From assembly GCA_014281115.1 (NCBI GenBank), contig JACONQ010000001.1, positions 4,278,001 through 4,342,000 of the forward strand: a DNA stretch of 64,000 bases. The letters are read 5' to 3'. The translations under genes were made by a program, and so were the position numbers. The DNA comes from Laburnicola sp. R22_1 (taxonomy: Eukaryota; Ascomycota; Dothideomycetes; Pleosporales; Didymosphaeriaceae). Every line of letters starts with the position of its first letter. Position 1 is the stretch's first letter. The notes beneath the pieces were generated by a model. The model did not search any database. It saw only the letters and a list, made by a program, of their open reading frames with translations, and had not been told where the DNA came from. Below, piece by piece: positions 24,051 to 37,895 of this stretch.

Positions 24051-25442
24051 TCCCCCTAGGCAGAAGTATAAACTGCCTCCACTTATTAGTTTTTAAGTAG
24101 CCCTACTGCGTTTCATTACTGCGTTTTTTTATTACGTTACTAGCGCCTATATAACATTACGTAACATTATATATATACTAAGCCCTAGAACTAAAGCGCG
24201 TTAAAGTTTTTCTAACATCTCCCCTAGCTTCTAAGATAACCTACAATAATAATACCCTATCTGCCTGGCTACCTACTACGTTACTAGATAATTAATACTT
24301 ACCTTTTAACCTTTTGCCGCGTTACTAGATAATTAACTACTTAGAACCCCTAGATATACGCTTTACTACTATAATATATAATAAATTGCGCGCGCATCTA
24401 CTCCTAGTACTGAATAGCACCTTACTATTCTCTACTAATAACCTATTAACCTATTAACCTCTAGACACCTAGCTATTACTTTACTTATTTCTTATAGAAA
24501 TTCTATAGTATAAGCGCGTACCTATATATCCTCTACGCCTCTAGCACCTACTTAGTATAGCTATTATTATAAAAGTAATAAGCTATTAATTAAAGACCTA
24601 ATATTGCTCATAGCCCTTAGTAGTAATTACTCCTATAAGCTACGCAGTAGTATATAGCTGCTAGTCTATACTTTTACTTTATAAAAATATCTAAATTTTT
24701 CTAGTCCTTACTTTTAATAGTTGCAAGTACCTTACATCTAAACTAGCATAAGGCAATCTACATTATAAGGCTTATTCTGCCTTTAATTCTAGACTTCTAC
24801 TTACTAATATCTATATTCTACTTAATATAGCAATCTAATGCTATAGTAGCTATCTACTCGCTATATAGGTCTTTAGTATAGACTATATAGTTTTTAATAT
24901 TAAGTAGTATCTAGCTATTATACCTAGCCGCATTATAATTGGCTGTGTTATATCTAGCCACGTTATTATTTGTATATTTTAGATAGGAGCGTAATACCAC
25001 ACGTCTAGTAGCAATAGTAATAGCGTCTTTAGGGTAAAGGATAAATGTAGTAACTTTTAGATCTTACGTAATAATTAAATATATTATATAGTAAATAGAT
25101 AAACGCTTAATTTATTAAACATCTTCGTCGTGTAGAGATTCTAACCAAGATCGAGTCCGTACTATACACAAATAGGAGTAATTTATATCTAGTTATAAAT
25201 TTTATATTATATACGCGCAGGCAACTATGCGTTATATTATTACTTTAGTACTTAGTATATCTTATAATTAACTACCTTTAGTAGAAGGGGCTAATTTGCA
25301 CGTGCTAATAAATAGTCCCTAGCCTAACCTATCTTTTTCTAAGCTGCTTTACTTTTTTTAATATGTTTTTAGCACACCTATAGCTTTTCCTTATAGCGTT
25401 ATACTGTATACCAAAAGGTCTATAATATTTCTCTTCCTCTTA
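24051..25442 (-). mobile_element. RepC copy C4, complete, with tiny RepD inside
   Basis: A 1.39-kb copy with the perfect 12-bp duplication TTATAAGTATAT at 24,039-24,050 and 25,443-25,454. Useful as a reference because only the 64-bp D11 interrupts it. Confidence 0.8.
25115..25178 (+). mobile_element. RepD copy D11, 64-bp fragment inside C4
   Basis: Holds only the constant end (TTAAACATCTTCGTCG through GTCCGTACTATACAC). TAATTTA flanks both sides, at 25,108-25,114 and 25,179-25,185. It is the shortest inserted copy of the family. Confidence 0.7.
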
Positions 25443-25495
25443 TTATAAGTATATAGTTTTAAAGTAAAATACTAATAGTTATAAAGACTCTTACT

Positions 25496-26866
25496 AGCCG
25501 GCTATTTAACTAACCACTATAGTACGTAATTAATAATTTCTTTAATAATATTTTTTGCTGTAATAAGAATAAGAATAATTATAATAGCAACTAACCTAAC
25601 TATTTTATTACTTTTCTATAGTAGATCTTTCTTTATAACTAGTAAGCTATATACTACCCCTTAAAACCTTACTACTACCTATCTTCTTTATACTTCCTCT
25701 ACTGCTGCTTACTCTTACTTTTATTGCGCTGCTACTTTTACTCCTTATTATTCTTATACGCCTATAAGATCTTAACTACTACTAGGAGCTTTTTCTACTA
25801 TAACTACGCACGCGCCCTTTAGTAATATATAAGGAATACCCTCTCCTTCTTTAATAGTTGCGTACTACTATATTTTAGTCTATTCTCTAGTCTTACTAAT
25901 AATATAATAGTAAGGAGCTATTATTATTATATAAATATTACTATATTATTGCTTAGGCCTTTATATAAGAAGATAGTCTTATACTTAAGAATTTAGAGTT
26001 GCGTAAAAATAGTATATAGCCTATATAGATTATTACTTATAACTTTTAAAATAGTATAATTAATCTAGTCCTCTAGTAGGCCTACCTTAACTATATCTTA
26101 TAGTAGGCAGGCTAGATAGCTAATATTACCTAGCTAGTTGTCTATACTAGTTTAAACTTCTCTAGCAGCTATCTAACTACAGGTATTAGATAACTTAATC
26201 TTAGGATACTAGAAAGTTAGCTTGCTATATATATAAGAGTTAAATCTAAAAGACTTAGTGTTGTATGTATTAAAGAAAAAGAATTTTTAGATATTATAGA
26301 TATTATAAGAGGCAGACTTATATAATATATGTATAGCAAACTATAGTTGCAACTTTGCGCTCTACTATAGCTCTCTAATAGTCTACTAGTTAAGAGATAA
26401 TATATAACTTAATTATACTAGATAGTAGACTATTTATTAATTACTATTAATAATACTATGATGCAAAATGCTAATAATAAAATTATTGTTATTTTATATA
26501 GACTCATAGGATGAAAAAGTTAATTAAGGCATATTACTATCTTCTAATTTAGGAAAAACTTTGTTGCAAATTTTAATTTATGCTTTGGACAGACAATAGG
26601 CCACTAGTGTTAGTTTTCCCTTAACTCCCTTTACAGGGCTTTTTTCACTAGGGGAAAGTGCCCCTTATCCACCTATACAATTTGCCTGTGGCTGTATTTA
26701 CTTTACAGAAAATTTAGAAGCAATAGAAACGTTAATAATTTTATATATATTTTATTACTACTACTATATGCTAAGTACTAGGTTATAGTGCCTTCTATTT
26801 TACTTCTCTCTATGTATAGTGCGGACTTAACCTTAGTTAGAATCTCCACACAATAAAGATCTTTAA
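25496..26866 (-). mobile_element. RepD copy D3, with an unknown 237-bp insert
   Basis: The duplication TAAAGACTCTTACT / TAAAGACTCTTGCT (14 bp, one A/G change) lies at 25,482-25,495 and 26,867-26,880. Its left end starts at CCGGCTATTTAAC, about 50 bases inside the full family end. It is interrupted at 26,501-26,737. Confidence 0.8.
26501..26737. mobile_element. Unknown 237-bp insertion with 10-bp duplication
   Basis: Splits D3 with a perfect 10-bp duplication ATTTTATATA at 26,491-26,500 and 26,738-26,747. Unlike its host it is rich in CA and TG (for example CAGACAATAGGCCACTAG), so it shows little or no RIP. I see no inverted ends, no LTR ends and no open frame of note. A young short element or a captured fragment are both possible. 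Confidence 0.7.
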
Positions 26867-28907
26867 TAAAGACTCTTGCTTATTTAGGTAAGTCTTTCTC
26901 TAAGGCTAAGTAGATGTATAATATAACTCTTTACTACTATATAACTTTTTATTAATTTTAATAGTTACTTTATAACTTAATATATTATATTTTTATACTA
27001 TAATTATAGCGTTTTATTTACCTATAAAATAACTAAATAATCTAACTATATTATTAATTTGTTTAATTAAAATAACTATTATAATTACGCTTATAAATCT
27101 TATATTTTTAAGTACTGTTTATAGTAGCTATTTCTATAGCAAGCTCTAGGTGTTACGTACTAAAGATATCTAACCTTCAAAAGTTTAATAGTAAGAAAAA
27201 TAAAGATTATAAGTGGTAGTGTATATTAGTAATTAATAAATATAATATTATAGTTAAGATTAAGAACTAATATATTATATACCTTATAAACTATATTATA
27301 ACGCCTAGGCCTTAGTTAAAGATATAAGACTTATATATTTTATAAAATATATTAATATTTTAACTAAATTTTATAAACACACTATAATAGATAAGATTAC
27401 TAAGGCACTTAATAACTTAGCTAAACTTATGCAGTCTTTTAAATAAAAAGCTAGTAAGTTATTTACTATTTAGTAGACCTGCTTTTCAGTATTTTATAAC
27501 TTTATTTTTATACTAGATATAATAATAATTAATTAAACTTAGAAGTTTATAAACTAGTTAATTATAACTACTACTAATATCTCTAAAAAATAGTAATACA
27601 TTATTGTAGTATTTATATAATATAAGTAATATTAATAAGCAACGCTAGTACACTACTACTTTTAGGATAAAGTTAACTATAAGTATTTTAATAACTTATT
27701 TAGCTAAACTAGCTAACTCTTATACTACTAAAACCTATATTACTAAACTATTTAAGTAGAATCTTAATAGGATTACCTTTAGACGCACTAATACGGAGCG
27801 CTAGACTCGAGTATACTTAAAGCTATATTTTAAATATAGTAAAACTAACTATTAATAATACAATTCTTTTATATTTTATTAAAATAAGCCTACTATTTTA
27901 TTTAGTAATATTTTTATATTATTAGCTGCTCTGTAAGCCCTATATACTAAGGAGTTTATTATTAAGAAAAAGTTAAAGATAGAAAGCCTAATATTAATAA
28001 TAATAGTTTTATTATTAACTTAGAAAACTCGATACTTTTATATAAAACTATATATAGAAACTAAACTAGTATAGTACTAAAAGATAGTTAGACTAGATTT
28101 AAGTTAGTTATAACTAATTTAAAACTACTATTACTTTTGCTATTTTACTTTTATAGGCTTATTTTAGTAAATATAGAATGTATTTTACTACCCTAACTAA
28201 TATTCTACTTAATATAACTAGTTAGTTAACTTTTTTAAAATAGATTTAAATATCCTAAAAATCGCAAAAAACTTTAATACTTATTAATACTAGAGCTAGT
28301 GCCTACTTTATAAGTTACTAATTAGTAAAATAATATAGCTATAAGACTATAAGAACTAAGAGACCTATACGCCTAGCCCTAGCTAATAGTAGTAAAATAA
28401 ACTCACTAGAGCTTTAAATATTTTTATTAAATATAGCAGCTATATAACTTCTATACTATACTATATTACTAATATTAGTAAATATAATATTATTATAGAA
28501 ATAAACTAGATAAACTATTATAAACTATTAATTAGATTTAGAAAGATCTACTTTATAAAGTTTAAGTTAAATTATTACTAAACTAACTATTTTTAATATA
28601 AACACCCTAAAACTATATACTATAACTAGCCTTTAAAGAGTAAGTTGCGTAAAATATTACTAGTAGAAGATATATATCTTACTAGTGCTTATACTATATA
28701 TTAGATAGCTGCTTACAATCCTAATAATATTATTTAGATACAATCTTACTATTAAGATTTATGAAAATGCCTACCTAATTAAGATATTTTACTTAACACG
28801 TTTAAAGACTGTTTTTCTAGTCTAGCTATAATAATAACTAAGAAGGATTTTAATAAGTATATTAATAAACTAAATTAAGTGCCTAAATTAAAAAAAGAAC
28901 TATATGT

Positions 28908-29488
28908 GTGTGGCGTTATATTAACTACCTACGGGTAGCACAACAAAGGGTTATATCTTAAATAATATAATAAAAAAAGCAAAGCCTCCTGCTTAGTAAT
29001 TAAAAAGAGCGTAAAAAAGGTAGTGATTATAAAAAAAGGGCGTTTAAACTGCTAAGCGAGCTTGGCGGTCTTGGCGCGCATAGCTCCTACATGCAAAGTT
29101 AATTTACAAAAAGGCCATAGTTAGAACTTTAGAAAAGGAACAAAACTTTGACGCAGCAATGCGGCAAGCTATTCTTTTTCTACTACTCTAATTGTCGCAA
29201 ACCTACTATCTAGATTGTCGCAAATAATATAAGTTAATATGTTAATAGGTATATACTATTTCTTATACGTAGTATAAGGATAATATATACTAGATATACT
29301 ATCGCTCTATTGCTATATTAAGGTTATCCTTAACAAAACTCCTACTATTACTCTACACCCTGCCATCTACTTAAGTATTAACCCCAAATTGTCTAACGCT
29401 AATATACTCGTCAACGCTAAAGAGTACACGCCGAAGATTCGCGACGCTGCCCTTAAGGGAACTACGCCGGAGTTCCGTTTCGTCTAAG
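28908..29488 (+). mobile_element. RepA copy A8, shortened, least mutated coding part
   Basis: A 581-bp insertion flanked by GAACTATATGT (28,897-28,907) and GGACTATATAT (29,489-29,499), which differ only by G/A transitions. The last 110 bases are unusually GC-rich and read without a stop in the family frame (NAKEYTPKIRDAAL block), ending at its variable end. It splits the gypsy relic between protease and RT. Confidence 0.75.
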
Positions 29489-29974
29489 GGACTATATATA
29501 ATAATTTCTAAATTTATATTTAATAGGTTTAAATAAATATTTAGCATAGTAAAAGTTAACACGCTACTACTATACTATAATAGAATAGATTATACTATTA
29601 ATATAAATCTAGACTTTTTAATTCTATAGTCTAAAATCTATAGATTAACGTGCACTAAAACTAAAGTAGTTAAGAAATATATTAATAAGATACTTAGTAA
29701 GAAATTTATTTAACTTAGCATCTTACTATAGGCAGCTTTAGTACTAGTTATAAAGAAACTAAAAAGAGGTTTTAGAATTTATATAAACTATTAATAGCTT
29801 AATACTATTACTAAAAAGAATAGAAATACTCTACTATTTATTAAGAAAATATATTCTGAAATAGCAAAGGTATTTATTATATTACTTGTAAATATTATTA
29901 CTACTTTTATTACTATATTAGTTAAAAAAACTATTAAAGAAAAACTACGTTTATAATATAATATGGCCTATATG

Positions 29975-30073
29975 CCTTTTTTAATTACTAAGCAGGGGGC
30001 TCTGCTTGTTTTGTCATATTATTTAAGATGAAAGCCTTTGTCGTCCTACCCCTAGGTAGATAAATAACACCAC
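29975..30073 (-). mobile_element. RepA copy A9, truncated, inside RT
   Basis: A 99-bp insertion ending ACACCACAT. The flanks ATGGCCTATATG (29,963-29,974) and ATAACCTATATA (30,074-30,085) are a 12-bp duplication with three G/A changes. Gypsy RT sequence continues on both sides. Confidence 0.7.
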
Positions 30074-30185
30074 ATAACCTATATAAATATATAGTTATGC
30101 TATTTAGCTTATATAACACTTCTAGCACGTTTTAAACCTTTATTAATAAGACTTTAAAAAAGTACTTAAATAACTTTTATATAGT

Positions 30186-30272
30186 ATGTGTGTTGTTAAA
30201 CTATCTACCTAGGAGTAGAATAACAAAGGCTTTTATCTTAAATAACATAATAAAAAAGCAGAGCCCCCTGCT
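30186..30272 (+). mobile_element. RepA copy A10, truncated
   Basis: About 87 bp from the constant end (ATGTGTGTTGTTAAA) to GAGCCCCCTGC. No clear duplication; the RT YxDD block expected next is missing, so a deletion probably accompanied or followed insertion. Confidence 0.6.
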
Positions 30273-30809
30273 ATAAAATATATAATATAAAACTATTAGC
30301 CATTATTTAAGCTTTTAAGAAATAGAGGTTTAAACTAGTAGGCACTAATAATTTAATTAAAGTGCTTTTTAACTATTAAGCTCGATAAACGTTTATAACC
30401 AATACAATGCTTAATTAATAATAAGCTTAATAGACTAAGTTTTTATCTAAATTTAACTTTAAAATTACCTATTAACTAGGTATTTAGGGCACAAAACTAG
30501 ATATTCTAACTTACTAAATAGATAATTTACCTTAAGATATTGAGAATATCTAAAAGTAATACTAATAGTAGGTTATTATTAAACATTATTAGATTAACCT
30601 ATAACTATATATTACTTATATAACATATAACTAAATTATAGATATATGATATACTAAAATTATAAAACCTAGGTATATACTAAGGTTAGATAGGTTAGGT
30701 AACCCTTACTATATAATATTACCTATAGGGGATCTTTACTCTATAGCGATTTATCTTATCTACTACTACTACCTAATATACTTAGTTGCCTTTTATTATA
30801 TCCTATATT

Positions 30810-30992
30810 TGACTACTATTAACAATACTGTCGTGGAGAATACTAATAATAAAATAATTATTATTTTGTGTATATTTAGTTACTACCACTGTGTGCTAGG
30901 TACTAGGTTATAGTGCCTTCTGTTTTACTCTCTCTCTGAGTATAGTGCGAACTCGACCTTAATTAGAATCTCCACATAATAAAGATCTTTAA
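30810..30992 (-). mobile_element. RepD copy D8, truncated
   Basis: A 183-bp piece ending at the constant AAAGATCTTTAA. The 11-bp duplication TATCCTATATT lies at 30,799-30,809 and 30,993-31,003. It retains the run CGAACTCGACCTTAATTAG, which in other copies is close to a Pol III B-box sequence. Confidence 0.8.
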
Positions 30993-31207
30993 TATCCTAT
31001 ATTACTCTATTATCTATTTTCTTATAGTTAAATTACTATATATATATAAGCGTAATCTAAAGTAAAATAGGTTTTAAGTTAATATTTACTTGCGTAGCTT
31101 CTAGCACAGGCCTTACTATAAGCCATTTAATATAGCTACCCTATAGATTTATTAAGGGCGATGTTTTTATAAATAACCCTACATAGTTTATATAAAAATA
31201 GTTAATT

Positions 31208-31389
31208 AACTACCGTTAACAATGCTGCCGTGCAAAATATTAATAATAAAATTATTATTATTTTGTGTATATTGTGTTACTACTACTATATGCTAGATAC
31301 TAGGTTTTAGTGCCTCCTGTTTTACTCCTCTCTGTGTATAGTGCGGATTCGACCTTGATTAGAATCTTAACACGACGAAGATCTTTAAT
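31208..31389 (-). mobile_element. RepD copy D9, truncated
   Basis: A 182-bp piece with the perfect 12-bp duplication AAAAATAGTTAA at 31,196-31,207 and 31,390-31,401. Its truncation point is close to that of D8 but not identical, and the insertion is independent. Confidence 0.85.
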
Positions 31390-31401
31390 AAAAATAGTTA
31401 A

Positions 31402-34400
31402 AAAGCTATTTATTATTACTAGTTATTAATATATTAAAGTAAGTAGCGCCTACTATTACTAGTCGATTATAACTATAGTCTAGCACTTTATAATAGCCTA
31501 TTTTCATATCTGCCCTAGCTAATAGATTTATATCTATTAAGGAGGTATAGAAATAACTAAAGATAAAGTAAAAAAATAAGTTATATTTACGTTATTAAAA
31601 TAATTATAAACTAGGAAAAATTCTATATAAGAAGGACTCTAAAATCTATTACTACTTATATACGTCTTACGTATTACTAGCCTTATACCTATTTAGACTC
31701 TAAAACTATTACTAGAAAGGATAAATAGAATTTTTATTTTTAAAAGCAGAATTGTAAATATATTTTTAGGTAATTATTTACTTATGTACATCATAAACCT
31801 ACTAAGATAAAGTTTATAGTTACTTTTATTTTAGAGGTAATACGCACTATTTACGTTATAACCTATTTAGTATAAAATTACTATAATTCTATTTAGTAAG
31901 AAACTTAGGCTAAATTATAAAAAAAGATTACTTAATACCCTTAACATACTAGTAAAACACTACTAATAGGCCTATAACTTACTTAAAAAGTGTAGGTAGA
32001 AACTAAACTAGTCTTTAATAGAGTTATTAGACTATATTTGTAACTATTAGGACAAACTTGAAATAACTTTAAAAATAGTTATATTACAGACTTTATAGGG
32101 TATTTTATTAATAAAATAATCTTAAAGTTATATTAATTACCTATCAAATACTAGAATATAATAGCTCTTATTACAAAGTGGGTAATAAATATCTATTATA
32201 GCAACTAATACACTAAATTAATAAGAAATATAGTATAGACTATATTAAAATTAAAACAGCCTAAATAAGAATAATCTAACTTTAAAAGGGATAAAAACCC
32301 TAAAAAAGGCTAAGACTTTTAATTAAAAGTAAGGGGTGCTAAAGTGTTACACTAAGGTATAAGACAGTACTAAAAATATATAATAATAATTACTTACTAT
32401 TATCATAGTAAAATGGCGCACTATTACTTAAATTATCCTAATTTAGATATGCTATTAGTTTCTAAATCTAAGGAAGCTTAAAATACAAAAAAAGCTAAAG
32501 GAGTTAGGAAAAGCTAAGAGATAAAAGGAATTTTAGCTAACCTTATTATATATTTTAAATTAATTATTAGACATATTAACAAGATCCTAAAGGTTAAAAT
32601 TATTAGTTATTTATTTAAGTAGGTCTGTAAGCTGTCTAGAAGAATAGTAACTCTAAAAGTTACAACTAGTAAATAAGATAATATTAAGATCCTAGTTAAC
32701 TTTAGCTTTACCCTAAATCTTTTTCATACTAAGTTAGTGAAATAAATAAATACTAAAGTAGCTCTATTAATAGAATTACGAGCAAAAGCTATAAATAGCT
32801 CTCTAGTAAAGGTTTATAGTAGTACTATTTTAGAACTAGAGCTAACTAACTTTTATAGTTAGAAATATATTTAAAATATTTCTTTTATTATTACTAATCT
32901 TTATGAATATAAGATTTTTCTAAGTCTTTTCTAGCTTAACTAGGAGGACCTAAAGCTAAATATTATAATATATAGGGTGCTCTTTTAAGATAATTTTAAA
33001 AGTTATAGTATAAGCTCTAAAAGAATAGCTATTACAAATATAGATAAGTTTAATTACACTATATTTACATTAATAATAGTAGTTTACGCCTATTTAAATA
33101 GTAATATAAACTATATAAACCTAAGTAGTCCTAATAGGCGCAAAGAGTCACTTATTATAAATAAGTACTTTAAGTTTACTAATATTACTTTAAATAACAA
33201 TTATAAAGTAGTGCTAGAGTATAGTTTAAGTAACTTATATATAGATCTTAAGTCTAGTACTTAATTACTATATTCTCCTTTGCATAACTTCTTTATATCT
33301 AAGCTTAACACTTTAAAAAAGTACATAGATAAATATTTAAAGTAAGAGTTAATACGCTATTTTAAGTTGCCTATTAAGGCCCCTATCTTTTTATAAACAA
33401 AAGAATAGTAGCTTATAGCTTTATATTAACTATTATAGGCTAAATAAAATTATAATTAAGATTTATAGTGGTTTTTACTAATTACTACGTTTTTAAACTA
33501 TTTAGCTTAGGCTAGAATTTTTTTAAAGTTTACCCTATAAAAGTATATTATTATATCTATATAATAGTAGGTAATAGGTAAAAGACTATACTCTATACTA
33601 GATATAGACACTTTAAGTATATAGTTATATCTTTTTGCCTAATAAATATACTAGTATAGTTTTAGGCGCTAATTATATAAACACTAGGTAGATTATTAAA
33701 TATAATCTATATTATATACTTAGATAATATTTTAGTTTTCTCTAATATAGAAAACGAATATAAAAGATATATTTAGAAAATTCTAAAACACTTATATAAA
33801 ACAAAGCTATTTATTAACCCTAAAAGTATAAATAATATACTAAATTAACTAAGTACCTAAAGTTTATTATTTCTCTTAAAGACCTTAGTATAGACCTTAA
33901 AAGGGTTAAAGTAATCTAATAATAGGCTATATCTAAATTAGTTAAAAATATTTATATATTTATTAAATTTATAAAATACTATTATTAGTTTATTACTAAC
34001 TTTTTCAAAATTACACTTCCCTTAACCGATTTAATCTAGAAAGCGCTTAGTAGTGCTAGGTTAGGCTATGCTATAAAGTATAAAGAAAGTGTTAAAGTTA
34101 ATATTAGCCCTAAAGGCTGCACTACTTTTTAGTAATTATATAATATCTTTTATAAGTACCTATTCTTATATATTTTAAAAGTAGAAGATAAACTTATATT
34201 AAGACTAATACCTTTAAAAAGACAGTTAGCGCTATTTTAAGCTAATTAAGTCCTAAAAGAAATAAAACTAAGTAATAGTAGCCTATTAACCTCTTTTTAA
34301 AGAAGTTAAATAGTGTATAGTATAACTATAATATATATAATAAAAAACTTCGTATAATTATATAAAGTATTACGCACTAGTAAAGATATTTAAATTTTTA

Positions 34401-36250
34401 ATATTGTAAAATTCTTACTAACTACTATAACCTTAAGTAGTTTATAAAAACTAAGATATTATAATAATATTATACATAGTTCTATCTTACTCTTTTTAAG
34501 TTTAGTTCTATAATAATATACTACACTAAGGTAATAAACCTCATAAACACTTTCTCCTAGCAGTATAATTATATACTAAAGGCTTCTAAGCCTAAATATA
34601 AGTATAATAAGGCCATTAAAAATTTTTAAAGAAGATACTCTTTAAATAAAAGATAAATAGAATTATAATCTCTATAGTATTAGTAAGAGTATATAGTAAT
34701 TATAAGCGTAATATAAAATTAAAAAAGATCTAAACTTTTTACTAGTATAACAGTAGTAACTTAGCGTATAAAATACGAAAATAACTATTAGAGTTAATTA
34801 AAAATAAGTTTAAAGACCTTAATATAGAGTCTAATAGTCTGCTACGAAGTAGTTCTAGTATTACTAGTTTACATCCTTTTAAGTCTATTAAGCTCAGAAT
34901 ATTAGAATAAAAGGCTAAGGCAATATTATTATATTAAAATAATTCTTTAGTAAAGTATGTTAATATTACGTAAACTTTTTAGAATATTAAGTATAGATAT
35001 ATATAGATAAAAATATTAACTAATACTACTTAATATATATATAACTATAAGTGTTTTTAACACTTTAAATCAAAGTGCTATAAGCTATATAGGCTTCTAT
35101 AACCCTTACCTATCCCTAATAGCCACTAGTAATATATAACTATAAACTTTATTACTAATCCATTACTAAGTAAGTTTACTAGCATTATATGTAATACTAT
35201 TTTAGTTATTTAAACTAATTTTTAATAATAGCTTATTATATACCCGTCTAAATAGATTAGGATAGTGTTAATCTTACTAAGGCTTAGATTTATAAGGTAA
35301 TTTGCCTTTATAGCCCTCTAGAATTAATAATATCTAATAATGGTTTAATAATACGTTTAGTATATTAAAATACCTTTAAGTACTATTTTAACTTATAGTA
35401 AATTCTTATGTCTACTTTCTACCTTTAAACAAATAAGTAGATAGAATATTAAAATTAGATACTTAAATAATATCTTTATATCTTTTATACTCTAAAGTAC
35501 AATAATTAGGCTTTAAAAATCTCTTTATAGAGTTTACCTATAATAATAGCTAATACATAGTTAGTAGCTATACTTCTTTCTAAATTTGCTATAATAGCAA
35601 TCTAAAAGAGCCTAGTAGGTCTCAATAGGCGCTAAGTAATAGTAAAAACTTTAACAGTTAGGTAATTACCTCTAAACTAATTTTAATTAGAATAAAGTAC
35701 TATAAAAAGATTAAGGCGTTAAATACCTACTAAAAGGTGCTTACTAATAAGAAAAGGCTTCCTTTAAAGTTAAAAGTTAAAAATAAGGTCTAAGTTGTAA
35801 ATTGTTATATAAGTTTATAAGGCTAAGTAAGAAATTAAATTAGAAGTTTCTAGGCCCTAATATAGTAGGAAAATATATTAGAAATCCTTTTATTTCTTAT
35901 TAAATAGAACTTGCTTTTCTTAGTAAGATACATCTAATTTTTAATTTTTTCTTATTACAATTTTATAAGCCGCGTAGATCTTTTTATATTTATAAAAGCC
36001 TATTTATAATACTTTATACTAGTTAGGCAATAATATCTATAAAGTAAACTACCTTTTTAATAGGTAATAGAAAAGTAATAAATTATAGAAATACCTAGTA
36101 AAATAGTTTAATTACTTTAAAGATAAAAGCAGCTAAGAACTAGCTATGTTAATTAGCCTATCTGCTTTTAAAGAGTACTTAAAATAGCTTAAAATAACTT
36201 TAAAAATATTATAATATATACTACTAGCACTAATAAGTTAAGACTATAAA
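31402..36250 (+). pseudogene. Ty3/gypsy chromovirus relic 2: RT, integrase, chromodomain
   Basis: With RIP stops ignored the plus strand gives, in order: an uncharacterised gag/protease part (31.4-33.2 kb); RT from about 33,320, with the active-site block YLDNILVFS (normally YLDDILVFS) near 33,715; integrase core near 35,330-35,600 with SNNG where SDRG is usual and a diverged HPETDGQTERxNQ-like segment; and a chromodomain at about 36,040-36,170 (KYLVK, then NYFKDKSS). The Asp-to-Asn change in the YLDD block is of RIP type. A chromodomain would tether the intact integrase to H3K9-methylated chromatin, consistent with insertion into an island of repeats. Limits are approximate and no LTR pair was found. 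Confidence 0.75.
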
Positions 36251-37618
36251 TAACTTTTTAAAAAGAGGGAAAATACCTAATTATAATTACAATTATACAT
36301 TTTTTTAATTTATAACGTATTTTTAGTGTTATTATTTATTTTATTGTTTAAAGATAATAATAAGTAAGTACTACTATTTACCATTTACCCTAAAAGATTT
36401 GGTATATATCTTCTATAAAGAGTTTAATACTATATAGGCAGCCCTAAGGTAGAGTATCTTAATAGATTAGTATAAAGTAGTTTGCTAAGATAGCTAGAAG
36501 GTAAAACTACTACTAAAAATTATATAAGTCTTTCTAAATACAAGAGAAGAATAATTAAAACGTTTTAATTTTTATCTTAAAAGATGTAATTAGTGTTTAT
36601 TATTGCTAAATAAAAGTAAATACTATAAACTATTAAACTAGACTACCTATAACTACTAATTCCTACCTAATAGCTACTATTAGGGATCTAGATTACTTAG
36701 TAGCGCTAGTTAGAAACTAGTAGTTCTTATTAATCTATAACCATAATTATTTGCTAGAATTTGCTACTAAAACTAGTAATTATAAATTATTAGAAAGGAA
36801 CAGCCCTCTACTTTATATATAACTACTACTTAGGATTTAGGGTTTTAGTAGCATTTTTTATAAACTTATAATCTTTTTATAAGTTTAAACTTATATAAAA
36901 TTAGTATTTCTTATAAATTTTGTTTTTTTGTTTAGGTACTTCAGTATAAGAGTAGTATAAGCCGCCTTTATTTTTTTCTTACTATTATAGGGATTAGAAG
37001 CATAATATAAAAGACTGTTAAGTATAGTCTAGTACTTATTATCTTTTATTTATATAGCTTACTAAGCTTAGAAGTAAATTAAAACTATAGGGTTAAGGCC
37101 TAAAAAACTAGTATTAGGTATATTATAAACCTTAGTTTCTACATACACTATATAGTACTGATAAGTAGTTCTTTATACTAGTTAGTACTAGTTAGAACCT
37201 ATTAGTTACTATTAAGAATTAGAGAAGTAACTTATAACCTCAGGAGCCCTATTATTATTACCCTTATAGTGTTTAGTTAAGAGGTTATTCTTTTAGGCAA
37301 CTTTATTATTAGCGCATAAGTAAAAGTTTAACTTATAACTAGACTATAAATATAACGTATTTAAATTAGTAGTGCCTAAATAAACGTAATAGTAAAATCT
37401 ATAGCCGCTATATTTTAGTAACTTTTAATAATATCTTTTTACTTAATAGTATAAAGCTAAATAGTATTCTACTACTTCTTATTAGTTATCTCTTCTCTAA
37501 TTATAGGGATAGCCTAGTTTACTTTTCTTGTAAACAAAGCTATATCCCACAACTATACTATAGTAAAAAGAAAATCTAGCTATAACCTATGTTTCTATAT
37601 ACTAGCTTTATAAGATAG
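36251..37618. other. AT-rich degraded sequence downstream of relic 2
   Basis: No readable protein. About 37,500-37,618 belongs to the repeat also seen at 4,725-4,850 and, inverted, 46,140-46,290. It could be part of the relic's 3' LTR, but I could not find a matching 5' copy at the expected place. Confidence 0.4.
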
Positions 37619-37631
37619 ATACTATATAAAT

Positions 37632-37882
37632 ATTAAACATCTTTATTATGTGGAGATTCTAACTAAGGTCGAGTCTGTACCATATACAGAGAGGAGTAAA
37701 ATAGGAGGCACTAAAACCTAGTACCTAGTCTATAGTAGTAGTAATAAAATATATATAAAATAATAATAATTTTGTTATTAACTTTCTTTATAGCAGTATT
37801 GTTAACAGTAGTTAATAGATAGTCTGCCATCTGGCATAACTAAGTTATATATTATCTCTTAATCGGTGGACTATTAGAGAGC
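37632..37882 (+). mobile_element. RepD copy D10, truncated
   Basis: A 251-bp piece beginning ATTAAACATCTTT. The perfect 13-bp duplication ATACTATATAAAT lies at 37,619-37,631 and 37,883-37,895. Confidence 0.85.
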
Positions 37883-37895
37883 ATACTATATAAAT

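Larger units (their letters stand above)
26881..30809 (+). pseudogene. Ty3/gypsy relic 1: protease, RT, RNase H, cut by RepA
   Basis: Read in three frames with RIP stops ignored, the order is that of a plus-strand gypsy pol. Protease is recognisable near 28,271-28,318 (an NTRAS block where DTGAS is expected). The RT amino-terminal part lies at about 29,510-29,890, with GFRIYINY where G-L-R-x-C-V-D-Y is usual, then LNTITKKNR. More RT lies at 30,074-30,185 (FINKTLKKYL), and RNase H-like sequence follows to about 30,809. RepA copies A8, A9 and A10 interrupt it. Sequence before 28.2 kb is probably its gag but shows no motif I can name. No LTRs were found. A second copy of its end region lies at 40,917-41,074. 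Confidence 0.7.

Noticed and set aside
29371..29562. 63-codon minus-strand frame
   Set aside because: Covers the GC-richer end of RepA copy A8 and runs into gypsy sequence. No motif; the opposite strand fits the family frame shared with A6 and A14.
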